A stretch of DNA of 64,000 bases from Acinetobacter proteolyticus (GCF_000367945.1 NZ_KB849179.1:788446-852445); one strand, 5' to 3'; shown: positions 18,713 to 27,327, numbered from the stretch's first letter. Numbers and translations are program-made. The notes: generated by a model not told the origin, from the letters alone.

Positions 18713-19135
18713 TCATCTATGCGCTAATTTATAAAACAGTATGATGAATACAGCATATTGTAGTAAGACGATGGTGATCTGTATTTTTAACAGTCTTAAG
18801 CAGCCTTTGAAGCGTATCGACCAATCACGACCCGTTTTACTGGATGGAATCAGTTTCAAGTTTAACAGCGATTGATCGAATTGTTGGGTAAGACTGTTTA
18901 TATCCTCTGGTTGATCAACCATATGCTGTAACAGGCCACGATCAAATTCAATTCGAATAAATAGATAATGGTGAATCGCCAATAGAGCAGTGACCAGTAA
19001 CAGTGGGATTAAGATTGGGATACTTGAAAATAAAAATAAGCTCACAATTGATAAAACAAAGGCTAAATATCCTGATTTTAAAAGAGTCTGACTTTGCTTT
19101 AGCAGTTGGCTCACTACAACAAAATTCATTTTCAT
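18713..19135 (-). CDS. Small membrane protein of the ynb-like lipid operon
   Basis: A 140-residue protein I cannot assign to a family. Hydrophobic segments lie at about residues 24-57 (two helices, AFVLSIVSLFLFSSIPILI and LLLVTALLAIHHYLFI) and 117-137 (IQITIVLLQYAVFIILFYK). A polar stretch between them includes DRGLLQHMVDQPEDINSL. It overlaps the phosphatase gene upstream by 4 bp and is followed 7 bp later by the acyltransferase, so it belongs to the operon. It could be a membrane scaffold or accessory subunit; nothing in the sequence names a reaction. Confidence 0.7.
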   Translation of the reverse strand: MKMNFVVVSQLLKQSQTLLKSGYLAFVLSIVSLFLFSSIPILIPLLLVTALLAIHHYLFIRIEFDRGLLQHMVDQPEDINSLTQQFDQSLLNLKLIPSSKTGRDWSIRFKGCLRLLKIQITIVLLQYAVFIILFYKLAHR

Positions 19136-20502
19136 GGCTGTATCTCCTGAGAGATCAACTGTTGGAAACGTTTAATTTCGGCAATATGTGTCTCGTTTAA
19201 AACAATCCAAGGACGAGATCGTTGGATTAAGGCAATCGCTTCTTCTGCGCTAGCCACATGGTTTTGCTGCAATAACCATGCGATCAATATACTACAGCTA
19301 CGTGAGTAACCGAGCGCACAGAAAATCAGTATTTTTTGTTGTTCACGACTATCTATAACAGGTTGAATAAAACCATCGAATGCTGCTGCGGCGACCAATA
19401 ATTGCTGGCTTTGGACAGGGATTAAATCGAGTGTACTAAATTTTTCATAGTGTTGTACCTGTTGATTTACCGCTAACTCAGCACAGCAATCAAATAAGGC
19501 ATTGTATTGTTTGCTATGTTCAGCAGATGGAATACGACCAAGATAAAGATCCACGCCGTTGAGTTGTAGAATCAGAGAATCTTGTGGATGACGATGGGTC
19601 CATAATCGACTATTCAGCCTTGCCACTAGAAAATAAGGGGCTAATAACAACCATGCAGCAACTGTCATTTGACCATTTAGTTGTTTTTGAAAAAAGTGTG
19701 GTCGAACTGTGAAATAAGCCAATGCAACTAGCAATAAGCTAATGGCTGGATATAGCATCCATAACCAAGCGCCTTTAAAGAAAAATGCAGGTACAAGACA
19801 CAAGAAGGCACCTATGAGATAAAAACACCCTAATTTAAAATGTTTGCCTGTAATTTGCTGTAAGCCATCTTTTTGATAAGGTACTTTCACTGTAAGTGGA
19901 AATAGCCATAAACATAGTCCACCTGCCAATAAACCTAATGGAATATCAATAAAATGATGCTGCCATGTAGTCAAGACAGAAAGTCCGATCAGGAACGACC
20001 AAACATGAACTAGCCAACGGTAATTGGCATTGATATGCCTGCGATAAAAATCCCACAGAATAACCAATAAAACGATGTGTAAGGATGGTGCTTGATTAAA
20101 GGGTTTATCAAAGCCCATGAGCACATCAAACCACAATCCAAAGAAACCATCTAATTCAGTACGTTCAAAACTAAACTTTAATGGATAAATTAAAAAGCAA
20201 CTGATCGAAATAAGTTGGGCGAAAAATAGCCTAAGTGAATGTTGTTTTAATTCAAATTTATTCCAACATAATAGCAAAGATAAACCATAGAAAAGATCAA
20301 TCGACCAATACGGCACAATGGTCCATGGCCAAAGCGGGATATGATTCTCCCATTCAAACACAATACTCGGCACATTGCTGAGGCTAGATGCATATTGGTT
20401 TGCAAAACCATAGGTTAAGAAGAAAAATGGGGCTAAAAAGACTAAGCAGAGTAGCCCCCATTTCCAAGTACCAGGCTGGCGATTTAAAATATTATTTTGC
20501 AT
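19132..20502 (-). CDS. PAP2 and dual-specificity phosphatase fusion, YnbD-like
   Basis: A 456-residue membrane protein fusing two phosphatase types. Residues 1-300 hold membrane helices with PAP2-like elements (DKPFNQAPSLHIVLL and HHFIDIPLGLLAGG). The C-terminal 150 residues are a tyrosine/dual-specificity phosphatase with the C-x5-R loop CALGYSRSCSILIAWLL (Cys and Arg present). The same architecture is what I recall for E. coli YnbD. Such a protein could dephosphorylate a phosphatidyl-alcohol phosphate, much as PAP2 and PTPMT1 enzymes do for PGP. Overlaps the next gene by 4 bp. Confidence 0.85.
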   Translation of the reverse strand: MQNNILNRQPGTWKWGLLCLVFLAPFFFLTYGFANQYASSLSNVPSIVFEWENHIPLWPWTIVPYWSIDLFYGLSLLLCWNKFELKQHSLRLFFAQLISISCFLIYPLKFSFERTELDGFFGLWFDVLMGFDKPFNQAPSLHIVLLVILWDFYRRHINANYRWLVHVWSFLIGLSVLTTWQHHFIDIPLGLLAGGLCLWLFPLTVKVPYQKDGLQQITGKHFKLGCFYLIGAFLCLVPAFFFKGAWLWMLYPAISLLLVALAYFTVRPHFFQKQLNGQMTVAAWLLLAPYFLVARLNSRLWTHRHPQDSLILQLNGVDLYLGRIPSAEHSKQYNALFDCCAELAVNQQVQHYEKFSTLDLIPVQSQQLLVAAAAFDGFIQPVIDSREQQKILIFCALGYSRSCSILIAWLLQQNHVASAEEAIALIQRSRPWIVLNETHIAEIKRFQQLISQEIQP

Positions 20503-20514
20503 AAAGGTCTTTAT

Positions 20515-22263
20515 TTAAATTTTTTGAGCAACTGAAACTGTAAAAATCCCAAATTCATCAATACATTGATCTACTTTTTTAAAGCCAGCTTGTTCAACCA
20601 GTGCATCCATTTCGGCTTGTGAGCGTAAACGCATGACCCAAGCATCACCTTGACGATGTGAGGTAAGTGCACGTGCAATAAACTCTTGTTGTGGGTGCCA
20701 AATTTGTCCCGTGTAAATCAGGAAGCCACCTTGTAGCATGGCTTGATGAATACCTGTGAGTGATTGTCTTAATAAGTCATTATCACTAAACAACTCATAA
20801 AGCCCAGAAACAATGACTAGATTTGGCTTGGGTTTAATTTTGGCCAATGACGCCGTGTCAAAGGCATCACCGAGTTCAAATTGAGCAATATTTTCCAGTT
20901 TTCGTTCTTGGATCAATGCCGAACCAGAATCAACATTTAATTCACTATAATCTCTTAGTAAGACGGATTTCGGCGGTGTTGGAAGCTGACTGACTGCATC
21001 TAAAATATAGCGGCCATGACCTGCAGCAATATCCAGAATTCGAATGTCTTTACGTTGCTTATTCAGAACCTGTGCATATTTCGCCAATAGCTGCTCAATA
21101 TGCTGTTTACGCACGCGGATGCCACGCCAACCAATCGCATTTAAATACTGTTGATCAATGATATTGCCAAGAATGTTTTTGCTTTCACCTTGATTTCGAT
21201 AGACAAAATCTAGCGTACTACCAGAATCATAACCGGTATCTTCACCAATTTTAAGGCCGTGGGAGAATTTACTGCCGAGTTTTAAATTACGTTTGGTTAA
21301 GTTCCAGAACAAATTCTTGATTGAAGAAGCGGGAAGTGGACTACTCAATTGCTCAGCCGTTGCACAGCTTGAACCAATTTTATCGGCATTGAGTACATCT
21401 GGTGCCTGATAATCTTCAGCAAAGCTTTGCAAGATAAAACGGCGGATTTTTTCGATTGCAATATGACGATCTTTTTCACCTAAAGTATCGTGATAAAAAC
21501 CATCTAAAACGTGAAATTCTTTACGTGGATGAGGAAGCTTTTCATAAAATTGTTGTTGTGGTTTACGGAACACCACAAAATCTGATCCAGAGCATAAAAC
21601 TTGTGTGGGAACAAAGATATTTTGTGCATCATTGACGATACGTTCAGATGCTGCATATAAGCCCAAAAGCATTCGTACAGAAATGGCTTTGGCAATTTGT
21701 GGATCTGTATCATAAGTTTTTGCGCGCCCGACATCATGTGTCAGCATATTGGCTTTTACATAACTGGTAATAAAGAAATTACCTTTGAGTTTGCTTAAAA
21801 CAGTTAAACCTGCTTTTGCAAATGGTACATACAGTTTGATATCAAATGCGGGTGAAGCTAAGCATAAAGCTCTGATTTTTGGTGCATAATCATGTACCCA
21901 TGTGGCTGCTAAAACTGCACCGACACTTTGACCAATGACGGCGATATTGGTTGATACAATGTTATACGTCGATTCAACATGTTGTACAAAAGATTGAATA
22001 TCTTTCACACATGCAGAGAAACTTGGTGCATCGCCACGTAAACCTGGTGAATCTCCATGTCCGCGTGCATCCCACGCAAAGAAATCAAATTCTGGTAGGT
22101 TAAGCTCATTGACCAAATGCGCCATACGTCCAGAGTGTTCATGACCACGATGGAATAAGATAATTGCTTTTTTTGTCTCTTTTTCTGCAGTTGCTGGCCA
22201 ATGTTGATAGGCTAATTGAGTCTCATCATGACTGGTAAATACATGTTTTTGTGAGCTTTGCAT
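20515..22263 (-). CDS. Alpha/beta hydrolase and SAM methyltransferase fusion, YnbC-like
   Basis: A 582-residue two-domain protein. The N-terminal alpha/beta hydrolase (about 1-280) has RGHEHSGR, the Asp-rich DARGHGDSPG and the nucleophile elbow GQSVGA, with GSDFVV and FYHDTLGE supplying the acid/base region. The C-terminal class I methyltransferase (about 330-580) has motif I ILDIAAGHGRYILD and NLVIVSGLYELF. The layout equals that recalled for E. coli YnbC. The fusion suggests that acyl or ester hydrolysis and methylation act on the same lipid. Cytosolic, with no signal peptide. Eleven bases downstream of the CDP-alcohol transferase gene. Confidence 0.86.
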   Translation of the reverse strand: MQSSQKHVFTSHDETQLAYQHWPATAEKETKKAIILFHRGHEHSGRMAHLVNELNLPEFDFFAWDARGHGDSPGLRGDAPSFSACVKDIQSFVQHVESTYNIVSTNIAVIGQSVGAVLAATWVHDYAPKIRALCLASPAFDIKLYVPFAKAGLTVLSKLKGNFFITSYVKANMLTHDVGRAKTYDTDPQIAKAISVRMLLGLYAASERIVNDAQNIFVPTQVLCSGSDFVVFRKPQQQFYEKLPHPRKEFHVLDGFYHDTLGEKDRHIAIEKIRRFILQSFAEDYQAPDVLNADKIGSSCATAEQLSSPLPASSIKNLFWNLTKRNLKLGSKFSHGLKIGEDTGYDSGSTLDFVYRNQGESKNILGNIIDQQYLNAIGWRGIRVRKQHIEQLLAKYAQVLNKQRKDIRILDIAAGHGRYILDAVSQLPTPPKSVLLRDYSELNVDSGSALIQERKLENIAQFELGDAFDTASLAKIKPKPNLVIVSGLYELFSDNDLLRQSLTGIHQAMLQGGFLIYTGQIWHPQQEFIARALTSHRQGDAWVMRLRSQAEMDALVEQAGFKKVDQCIDEFGIFTVSVAQKI

Positions 22264-22273
22264 TTGATTTTCC

Positions 22274-22909
22274 TTAAAGTTGAATACTATTTTTAATACG
22301 GTTATAAGTTGTCAAAACCAATAGTGCTGCAATAAAAATAAGCAGCCCGTTACAGATGTAAGTAATTGAATTTGTGTAGTTATTTTTAACTAAATACGGA
22401 CTAAAACTGACAAGCACAGCAATTAAACTAAACCAAAATGCACGGTCGCTTTTACCCATGGGACCATCATAACGACGTTCCTGACCAATTAAAGGTGCCA
22501 TAACTCCAGCATATTCACTCAGAACTGCCAGAAAAACAACCAAACCTAATAAATAGGAATTAATGAAGACTAAGCCTAAAAAACATAAATACAGCGCAGA
22601 ATCAGAGATGACATCACAAATTTCATTTAAATATGCGCCAAGTTTTGATTGTTGATTAAACTCACGCGCGAGCATGCCATCAATTGCATTAAAACCCATA
22701 CGAACCAACATCCATACAGGAAATAGTAAAAATAGAATCAAAGGTTGCTGGTAAAGATGCAGGCAGTAAAGTGCAACGGCTAATACAACAGAGATAAACA
22801 TGGCTAAGAGCGTAACTTGATTCGCCGTGATTTTTTTAGCGTAAAGCCATTGTACAAATGGGCGAAGTAAATTCTGAAATGCTGGTTTTAATTGATAAAT
22901 CGAAGGCAT
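22274..22909 (-). CDS. CDP-alcohol phosphatidyltransferase, YnbA-like
   Basis: First gene of the lipid operon, about 211 residues from the ATG at 22909 (MPSIYQLKPAFQNLL); a start six codons earlier at 22927 is also possible. It exchanges CMP of a CDP-lipid for an alcohol. The motif reads NAIDGMLAR, eight residues, then GAYLNEICD. Compared with the family consensus D-x2-D-G-x2-A-R-x8-G-x3-D-x3-D, the first and third Asp are Asn. YnbA of E. coli, as recalled, has the same Asn pattern. About five or six membrane helices. The alcohol substrate is unknown. Confidence 0.85.
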   Translation of the reverse strand: MPSIYQLKPAFQNLLRPFVQWLYAKKITANQVTLLAMFISVVLAVALYCLHLYQQPLILFLLFPVWMLVRMGFNAIDGMLAREFNQQSKLGAYLNEICDVISDSALYLCFLGLVFINSYLLGLVVFLAVLSEYAGVMAPLIGQERRYDGPMGKSDRAFWFSLIAVLVSFSPYLVKNNYTNSITYICNGLLIFIAALLVLTTYNRIKNSIQL

Positions 22910-23084
22910 TGTTATTGGTATAAACACATTTATATAGTGAAAGCATTGTGTTTAATATTTAGGTGCATGTCAACATACATCAAGATTCGAGGGAAAATAG
23001 TGATTATAAAAGTCTTTACAGATCATATTATTAATATTAACCTATTTCGCATAATGTATATTATGTTAAATAGGATATCTAGGA

Positions 23085-23265
23085 CTGTGGCCTACACAAT
23101 ACTGTTTGTTGCCACAGCTTAGTAACGAGATGATCTACGATTATACATCACGTTACTGACTTCGAGTTCCATTCCATAAATGGCAGAAGATTTTTACAGG
23201 TCTGTTGCCTAGAACCTCCCAAGAATATCTCCTGCTATTTCAGCACACATCAATAGGAAGAAAAG
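23085..23265 (+). ncRNA. Candidate structured RNA upstream of VF530, copy 1
   Basis: Three stems are visible. CTGTGGC (23085-23091) pairs with GCCACAG (23111-23117). AGTAACG (23121-23127) pairs with CGTTACT (23151-23157). A GGCAG...TTGCC stem lies at about 23182-23210. Copy 2 at 46804 keeps them, and the second stem shows a compensatory pair change (T-A to C-G) plus T-G to C-G and C-G to T-G changes. That is evidence for a conserved RNA or DNA fold. The 3' boundary is uncertain. A 10-codon frame (MAEDFYRSVA, 23180-23212) overlaps the third stem. Confidence 0.5.
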
Positions 23266-23365
23266 CTGTAATTTTATATGTTAATTACGTTTAAATTCCA
23301 ACCCTCTCATTTTTCAACTAGCTCAGGTTATAATGATGGTCTCCCAAAATATGGTTGATCTATTT

Positions 23366-23602
23366 ATGAACGCCTCCAATGACCCTCTACACGGTAAAAA
23401 ACTTGCTGATATTTTGGATGAATTATTGGATTACTATGGTGGCTTTGAAGGCTTAAGTCGTAAAATTGAAATTAGATGTTTTTGTATAGATCCAAGTGTT
23501 AAATCATCATTGCGATTCTTACGTACCACACCATGGGCACGTGAAAAAGTAGAAAGCTTATATTTGTATGTCTTACGCCAAAAAGCCAAACAGAAATCGT
23601 AG
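23366..23602 (+). CDS. VF530 family DNA-binding protein, copy 1
   Basis: A small protein of the VF530 family (structurally characterised, said to bind DNA). From the ATG at 23366 it has 78 residues: NDPLHGKKLADILDELL, GGFEGLSRKIEIRCF and SVKSSLRFLRTTPWAREKVE are family landmarks. The frame is open further upstream to 23333. Copy 2 has a one-base deletion that breaks that extension, so I prefer the inner ATG. A TATAAT at 23328-23333 overlaps the longer start and may be its -10 box, which also argues for the shorter protein. Confidence 0.85.
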   Translation: MNASNDPLHGKKLADILDELLDYYGGFEGLSRKIEIRCFCIDPSVKSSLRFLRTTPWAREKVESLYLYVLRQKAKQKS

Positions 23603-23803
23603 TTATCATTGATCATAGTACCCATGAGCTGTGTTATTTCTTATATTACCTATTTTATTAAAAAAGCATTTTTGATAATCATATGGAGTGGCTAAAATGG
23701 ATGCTAATATTTAAGTATTAAGTTATTGAATTTGTTATTTTAATTTTGGTTTGGTGGCGATTTTTCTCAGATGGTTTTCACCCAAAGTGTTTTTGCATTA
23801 AAG

Positions 23804-23833
23804 AAGCCCATGATTAAGTAACATGGGCTTTTT
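23804..23833. terminator. Bidirectional terminator between VF530 and tetR
   Basis: AAGCCCATG (23804-23812) pairs with CATGGGCTT (23822-23830), followed by T to 23833. On the minus strand a CTTCTTT tail is available to the converging TetR gene. The preceding gap (23603-23803) shows nothing codable. Confidence 0.85.
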
Positions 23834-23882
23834 ATATCTAAAATGTTATCTGATGATAGACTTTTGATTTTTAGCGCAATGG

Positions 23883-24497
23883 TTATAGCTCTAATAAAGG
23901 TGGTAATTCCCTTCTTGCAATCTCATAGGCTTCATCACGCTCTATGCCCATTGCATATAGCAATAGCTCAGCAATTTCAGTACCTGCATCTCTCCAAGTT
24001 TTATGTCCTTCTAATACGAGAAAAATAGATGTTAAAACTGAACCTGCAATCAAAGACATGATGGAAAGTAGTTGATCTTCTCGGAATGTATATCGTTTAC
24101 TGTCTAAACCGGCCATTACATCAGGCAATGGTGAATCACTACTTGACCATAAGGCCATTAGTGATTTTGAACTAAAAGCAAAGCGGCATATAAATCGTCC
24201 CCAATCTGACTCTTCGTGCGCTCTTCGAACATACATCCGTATCCCCGTGGCAAGACGAATAGCCGCATCAGATTCATCCCCTAGCGTTTTAATAACACGA
24301 GCATTCATTTCTTCCGCGAGTTGAGATGCAATATCTTCAAATAATGTATCTGGATCTAGCTGATTATTATAAATTGTACCTCGAGCCACACCAGATGCTG
24401 AGGCCAGTTCACTTATACTAATATTAGTAGACCCTTTTTCAGCAAATAGTTTTAATGCTGTTTTATGAATTCTTTGCTGTGATGAAGATAAACGCAC
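23883..24497 (-). CDS. TetR family repressor of the catabolic block
   Basis: A 204-residue TetR-type regulator. The N-terminal helix-turn-helix is SISELASASGVARGTIYNN after RIHKTALKLFAEKGSTNI. The C-terminal ligand domain is hydrophobic (SIMSLIAGSVLTSIFLVLEG). GTG start at 24497 with AAGG upstream. Two TTGAACA half-sites lie in its own promoter, and the full dyad TTGAACA-N4-TGTTCAA recurs at the promoters of the meta-cleavage operon, the FadL gene and the amidohydrolase, so it probably regulates itself and those units. The effector is probably a pathway compound. Confidence 0.88.
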   Translation of the reverse strand: MRLSSSQQRIHKTALKLFAEKGSTNISISELASASGVARGTIYNNQLDPDTLFEDIASQLAEEMNARVIKTLGDESDAAIRLATGIRMYVRRAHEESDWGRFICRFAFSSKSLMALWSSSDSPLPDVMAGLDSKRYTFREDQLLSIMSLIAGSVLTSIFLVLEGHKTWRDAGTEIAELLLYAMGIERDEAYEIARRELPPLLEL

Positions 24498-24509
24498 AAT
24501 TTAAACCTT

Positions 24510-24546
24510 TTGAACAAGATTGAAGTATTTGAACAATTTTGACCAT
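24510..24546. promoter_or_regulatory. TetR operator half-sites at its own promoter
   Basis: TTGAACA occurs at 24510-24516 and again at 24529-24535. Each is followed after four bases by a degenerate TGAAGTA or TGACCAT instead of TGTTCAA. They are weaker than the sites at 32764 and 34833, fitting partial autoregulation. Confidence 0.5.
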
Positions 24547-24562
24547 TATTATACAGATTATA

Positions 24563-25420
24563 CTATTCATCAAAGTTTTTTGTGAGTTTCTTCCGTAACC
24601 AACTCCAATTCTGTTTTTTATCAGTTGATCTATATTTTTTCAATTCTGAGATTTGATCTTTAATAGACTGTGCAACCTGCTCACGAATATTCCATATACC
24701 TTGTTCATCGTCCACAACATTCAAAGTAGATATTCGCTCTCCAAAACTAAAGTAAAAACGTTGAGGTTTTGGAATCGGTAAATATCCAACTCCAACAGGA
24801 ATTGGCGGCAAAATATCTCCACCTCTTAACTTATCATTTAGTTTAAATGCTTTAAGAACTTTCTGCGCAGTTGCATTCTGTTGAATATCATTAGCATCTA
24901 TCACAATATCAAAGCAGTCATCTGCTCCAACAGAAGCAAATGGAATAATATCGTAACCATGTTCTATAGCTAAACGAGCAAAACCAGTACGTTTTTTCCA
25001 GATAAGTTGATACTTTTCCCCTTTCCTACGCATAACTTCACGTGCACCACCAGGAAATACAATGATTGACTGCCCACTCTCCATCAGGGCATGACAGTTT
25101 TCTGGCGATCCTAAGACCATACCACCTTTTGTGAGTATATCTTTCCATATTGGAACATTAAAATGCATACGATCCCCTAAAGACCGTAAGTGAATACCAT
25201 GTTGCTCCCGTATGTATTCAACAAACAATGGCACATCTAAAAGGCCATACAAGGTATGATTTCCAACAAATAGCGCAGGTTTTGACATATTAAGTTGATC
25301 CGAGTTTAAAAAGACTGGATCAAAATACCAACGCTCTAAATCACGTCCCCATTTGCCATAGTTTTCTTCTGGGGGTACAAAGTTGTCCATTTTATTCTCC
25401 TCATCAAATTTAGAAGACAT
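24563..25420 (-). CDS. Lysophospholipid acyltransferase-like protein (MGAT-like subfamily)
   Basis: A 285-residue acyltransferase. NHTLYGLLDVP replaces the classic H-x4-D with a longer spacing, and VFPGGAREVMRRKGEKY matches the FPGGxRE block of the monoacylglycerol or diacylglycerol acyltransferase-like group. No signal peptide; possibly membrane-associated. Last structural gene of the meta-cleavage operon, 22 bp after the SDR gene and 65 bp before tetR. Its job in an aromatic pathway is unclear; it might acylate or store a released fatty acid, or alter the membrane against a toxic substrate. Confidence 0.8.
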   Translation of the reverse strand: MSSKFDEENKMDNFVPPEENYGKWGRDLERWYFDPVFLNSDQLNMSKPALFVGNHTLYGLLDVPLFVEYIREQHGIHLRSLGDRMHFNVPIWKDILTKGGMVLGSPENCHALMESGQSIIVFPGGAREVMRRKGEKYQLIWKKRTGFARLAIEHGYDIIPFASVGADDCFDIVIDANDIQQNATAQKVLKAFKLNDKLRGGDILPPIPVGVGYLPIPKPQRFYFSFGERISTLNVVDDEQGIWNIREQVAQSIKDQISELKKYRSTDKKQNWSWLRKKLTKNFDE

Positions 25421-25442
25421 CCCTGTATTCTTAAAACTTGGT

Positions 25443-26291
25443 TTATTGTTTTGCCCAATTTAGGCTTTTTTCCCACAGCTCACTGGCTAAATTAATATTC
25501 TGGGCAGCATGCGAAGAAACTTTGACCTTACAATCTTCGTAATAGAACCCCGTATCGCTAGCAAGCTGAGGTTGGGTAGCACAATAAAGTGTGGTTTTAG
25601 CACCTTCTTCAGGGCTAATCATAAAGCGACTAATGAGCTTAACTAAAGGTTGTGGCAAACCTCGCCAGACATTGGTCGAAACCACACCAGGATGTATTGC
25701 ATAGGCTGTGACACCTGTACCATATAAACGACGACCGAGTTCTTTCACAAAAAGAATATTTGCAAGTTTGGCTGTTGCATATTCTTTTAAACCACCAACA
25801 CTTTTGGTTGATTTCAATACAGCATTGAAATCAATACCTTGTGCATGTCGGTGTGCTTTACTTGCAACCACAATCACGCGTGCAGGTTTTGATTCAATCA
25901 ATTTTTCAGTGAGTAATTGGGTAAGGAGAAAATGTCCGACATGGCAAACACCAAATGTAAGTTCAAAGCCCGATTGTGTCATACCTTTTTGACCGGCCAA
26001 GCCAGCATTGGCAATGAGTAAATGCAATGGTAGATTTCGGGAAAGAAATTGTGCTGCACACTGACGTACAGAATCTAAATTGGCCAGATCCAGCTCAATA
26101 AATTCCGCTTTTGCTCGTCCAAAACTTAAGCTTTGGATTTCCTGAAGTACAGCTTGCGCTTTCTGCTGCGAGCGGCAGGCCAAAAATACATGATAACCTT
26201 GTAATGCCAACTCTCTTGCGGTAACTGCACCGATTCCTGAGTTTGCACCCGTTACTAAAGCCACTTTTCCATTTAATTTAAATTGAGCCAT
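25443..26291 (-). CDS. SDR oxidoreductase (retinol-dehydrogenase-like)
   Basis: A 282-residue short-chain dehydrogenase. Cofactor motif TGANSGIGAVTARELA, the Arg-rich LACRSQQKA (suggests NADP), NAG in IANAGLAG, and the catalytic YATAK. The C terminus is longer than in classical SDRs, similar to retinol dehydrogenase or WWOX-like members. Between the aldolase (4-bp gap) and the acyltransferase, so it is part of the catabolic operon. It may oxidise a side-chain alcohol of the substrate; that is inferred from position only. Confidence 0.85.
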   Translation of the reverse strand: MAQFKLNGKVALVTGANSGIGAVTARELALQGYHVFLACRSQQKAQAVLQEIQSLSFGRAKAEFIELDLANLDSVRQCAAQFLSRNLPLHLLIANAGLAGQKGMTQSGFELTFGVCHVGHFLLTQLLTEKLIESKPARVIVVASKAHRHAQGIDFNAVLKSTKSVGGLKEYATAKLANILFVKELGRRLYGTGVTAYAIHPGVVSTNVWRGLPQPLVKLISRFMISPEEGAKTTLYCATQPQLASDTGFYYEDCKVKVSSHAAQNINLASELWEKSLNWAKQ

Positions 26292-26295
26292 GCTG

Positions 26296-27324
26296 TTATC
26301 CTGCCTGTTGCTGTTTTTTTAGAAGGTCTAAAGCGACATCGACAATCATATCTTCCTGCCCACCCACCATACGACGACGACCCAGTTCCACTAAAATATC
26401 AACGGTATTTAAGCCATAACGTTTGGAGGCGATTTCGGCATGACGCAAAAAGCTGGAATAGACACCTGCATACCCTAATGCAAGTGTTTCACGATCTACA
26501 CGTACTGGGCGATCTTGCAATGGTCTCACTAACTCATCAGCAGCATTCATCAACGTAAATAAATCAGTACCATGATGCCAACCTAAACGTTCAGCAGCAG
26601 CAATAAAAACTTCTAGTGGTGCATTGCCAGCACCTGCCCCCATACCTGCAAGGCTGGCATCAATACGGTCACAGCCTTCTTCAACAGCAACAATAGAGTT
26701 CGCAACACCTAAACTTAAATTATGGTGCGCATGTATTCCTGTTTGTGTTTCAGGCTTTAGAACATCTTTCATCACTCTAAAGCGTGCACGAATATCATTC
26801 ATGGACATTGCACCACCCGAATCCACGACATAGATACATTGCGCACCGTAAGATTCCATTAGTTTACCCTGTTGGGCTAAGGCTTCAGGCGTGGTCATAT
26901 GGCTCATCATCAGGAAGCCCACGGTATCCATGCCCAATTCTCTCGCATATTCAATATGTTGTTTGGAAATATCTGCTTCTGTACAATGCGTAGCAACACG
27001 AACAACACGGGCACCCGCGTTATACGCAGCTTTAAGATCGTGGATGGTACCAATACCAGGCAGCAATAAAGTCGCAATTTGGGAATGTGTAAGTACATCA
27101 GCAGCTGCTTCAATCCATTCCAAATCAGTATGTGCGCCAAAGCCATAGTTAAAGCTTGAACCTTGCAATCCATCACCGTGCGCAATTTCGATACTGTCTA
27201 CTCTTGCTTCATCTAACGCTTTGGCAATTTCTTGCACATTTTGAATGGAGTACTGATGGCGGACTGCATGACTGCCATCACGTAAAGTCACATCGGAAAT
27301 ATATAATTTTTTGATCTTATCCAT
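26296..27324 (-). CDS. mhpE: 4-hydroxy-2-oxovalerate aldolase
   Basis: A 342-residue class II aldolase of the HMG-CoA lyase-like family that splits 4-hydroxy-2-oxovalerate to pyruvate and acetaldehyde. Motifs: [14 protein letters not shown] at the N terminus, VDSGGAMS, and the metal-binding [29 protein letters not shown] and the C-terminal GGQEDMI are typical. It forms a channelled complex with the acetaldehyde dehydrogenase in known systems; the two genes here are 3 bp apart. Also named DmpG, BphI or HsaF in other pathways. Confidence 0.94.
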   Translation of the reverse strand: MDKIKKLYISDVTLRDGSHAVRHQYSIQNVQEIAKALDEARVDSIEIAHGDGLQGSSFNYGFGAHTDLEWIEAAADVLTHSQIATLLLPGIGTIHDLKAAYNAGARVVRVATHCTEADISKQHIEYARELGMDTVGFLMMSHMTTPEALAQQGKLMESYGAQCIYVVDSGGAMSMNDIRARFRVMKDVLKPETQTGIHAHHNLSLGVANSIVAVEEGCDRIDASLAGMGAGAGNAPLEVFIAAAERLGWHHGTDLFTLMNAADELVRPLQDRPVRVDRETLALGYAGVYSSFLRHAEIASKRYGLNTVDILVELGRRRMVGGQEDMIVDVALDLLKKQQQAG

Positions 27325-27327
27325 CGC

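Larger units (their letters stand above)
23084..23602 (+). repeat. Direct repeat, copy 1: structured leader plus VF530 gene
   Basis: About 0.52 kb closely related to 46803-47362 in the same orientation. Similarity begins at ACTGTGGCCTACACAA and ends at the VF530 stop codon. The coding part is nearly identical (mostly synonymous differences). The leader is more diverged, and copy 2 carries a 35-40-nt insertion between its second and third stems. The two copies bracket about 23 kb of accessory genes. Confidence 0.9.

Noticed and set aside
23084..23602. Leader of VF530 as a known RNA (6S, tmRNA, RNase P)
   Set aside because: No conserved core of these RNAs is visible; only hairpins and covariation support a fold.
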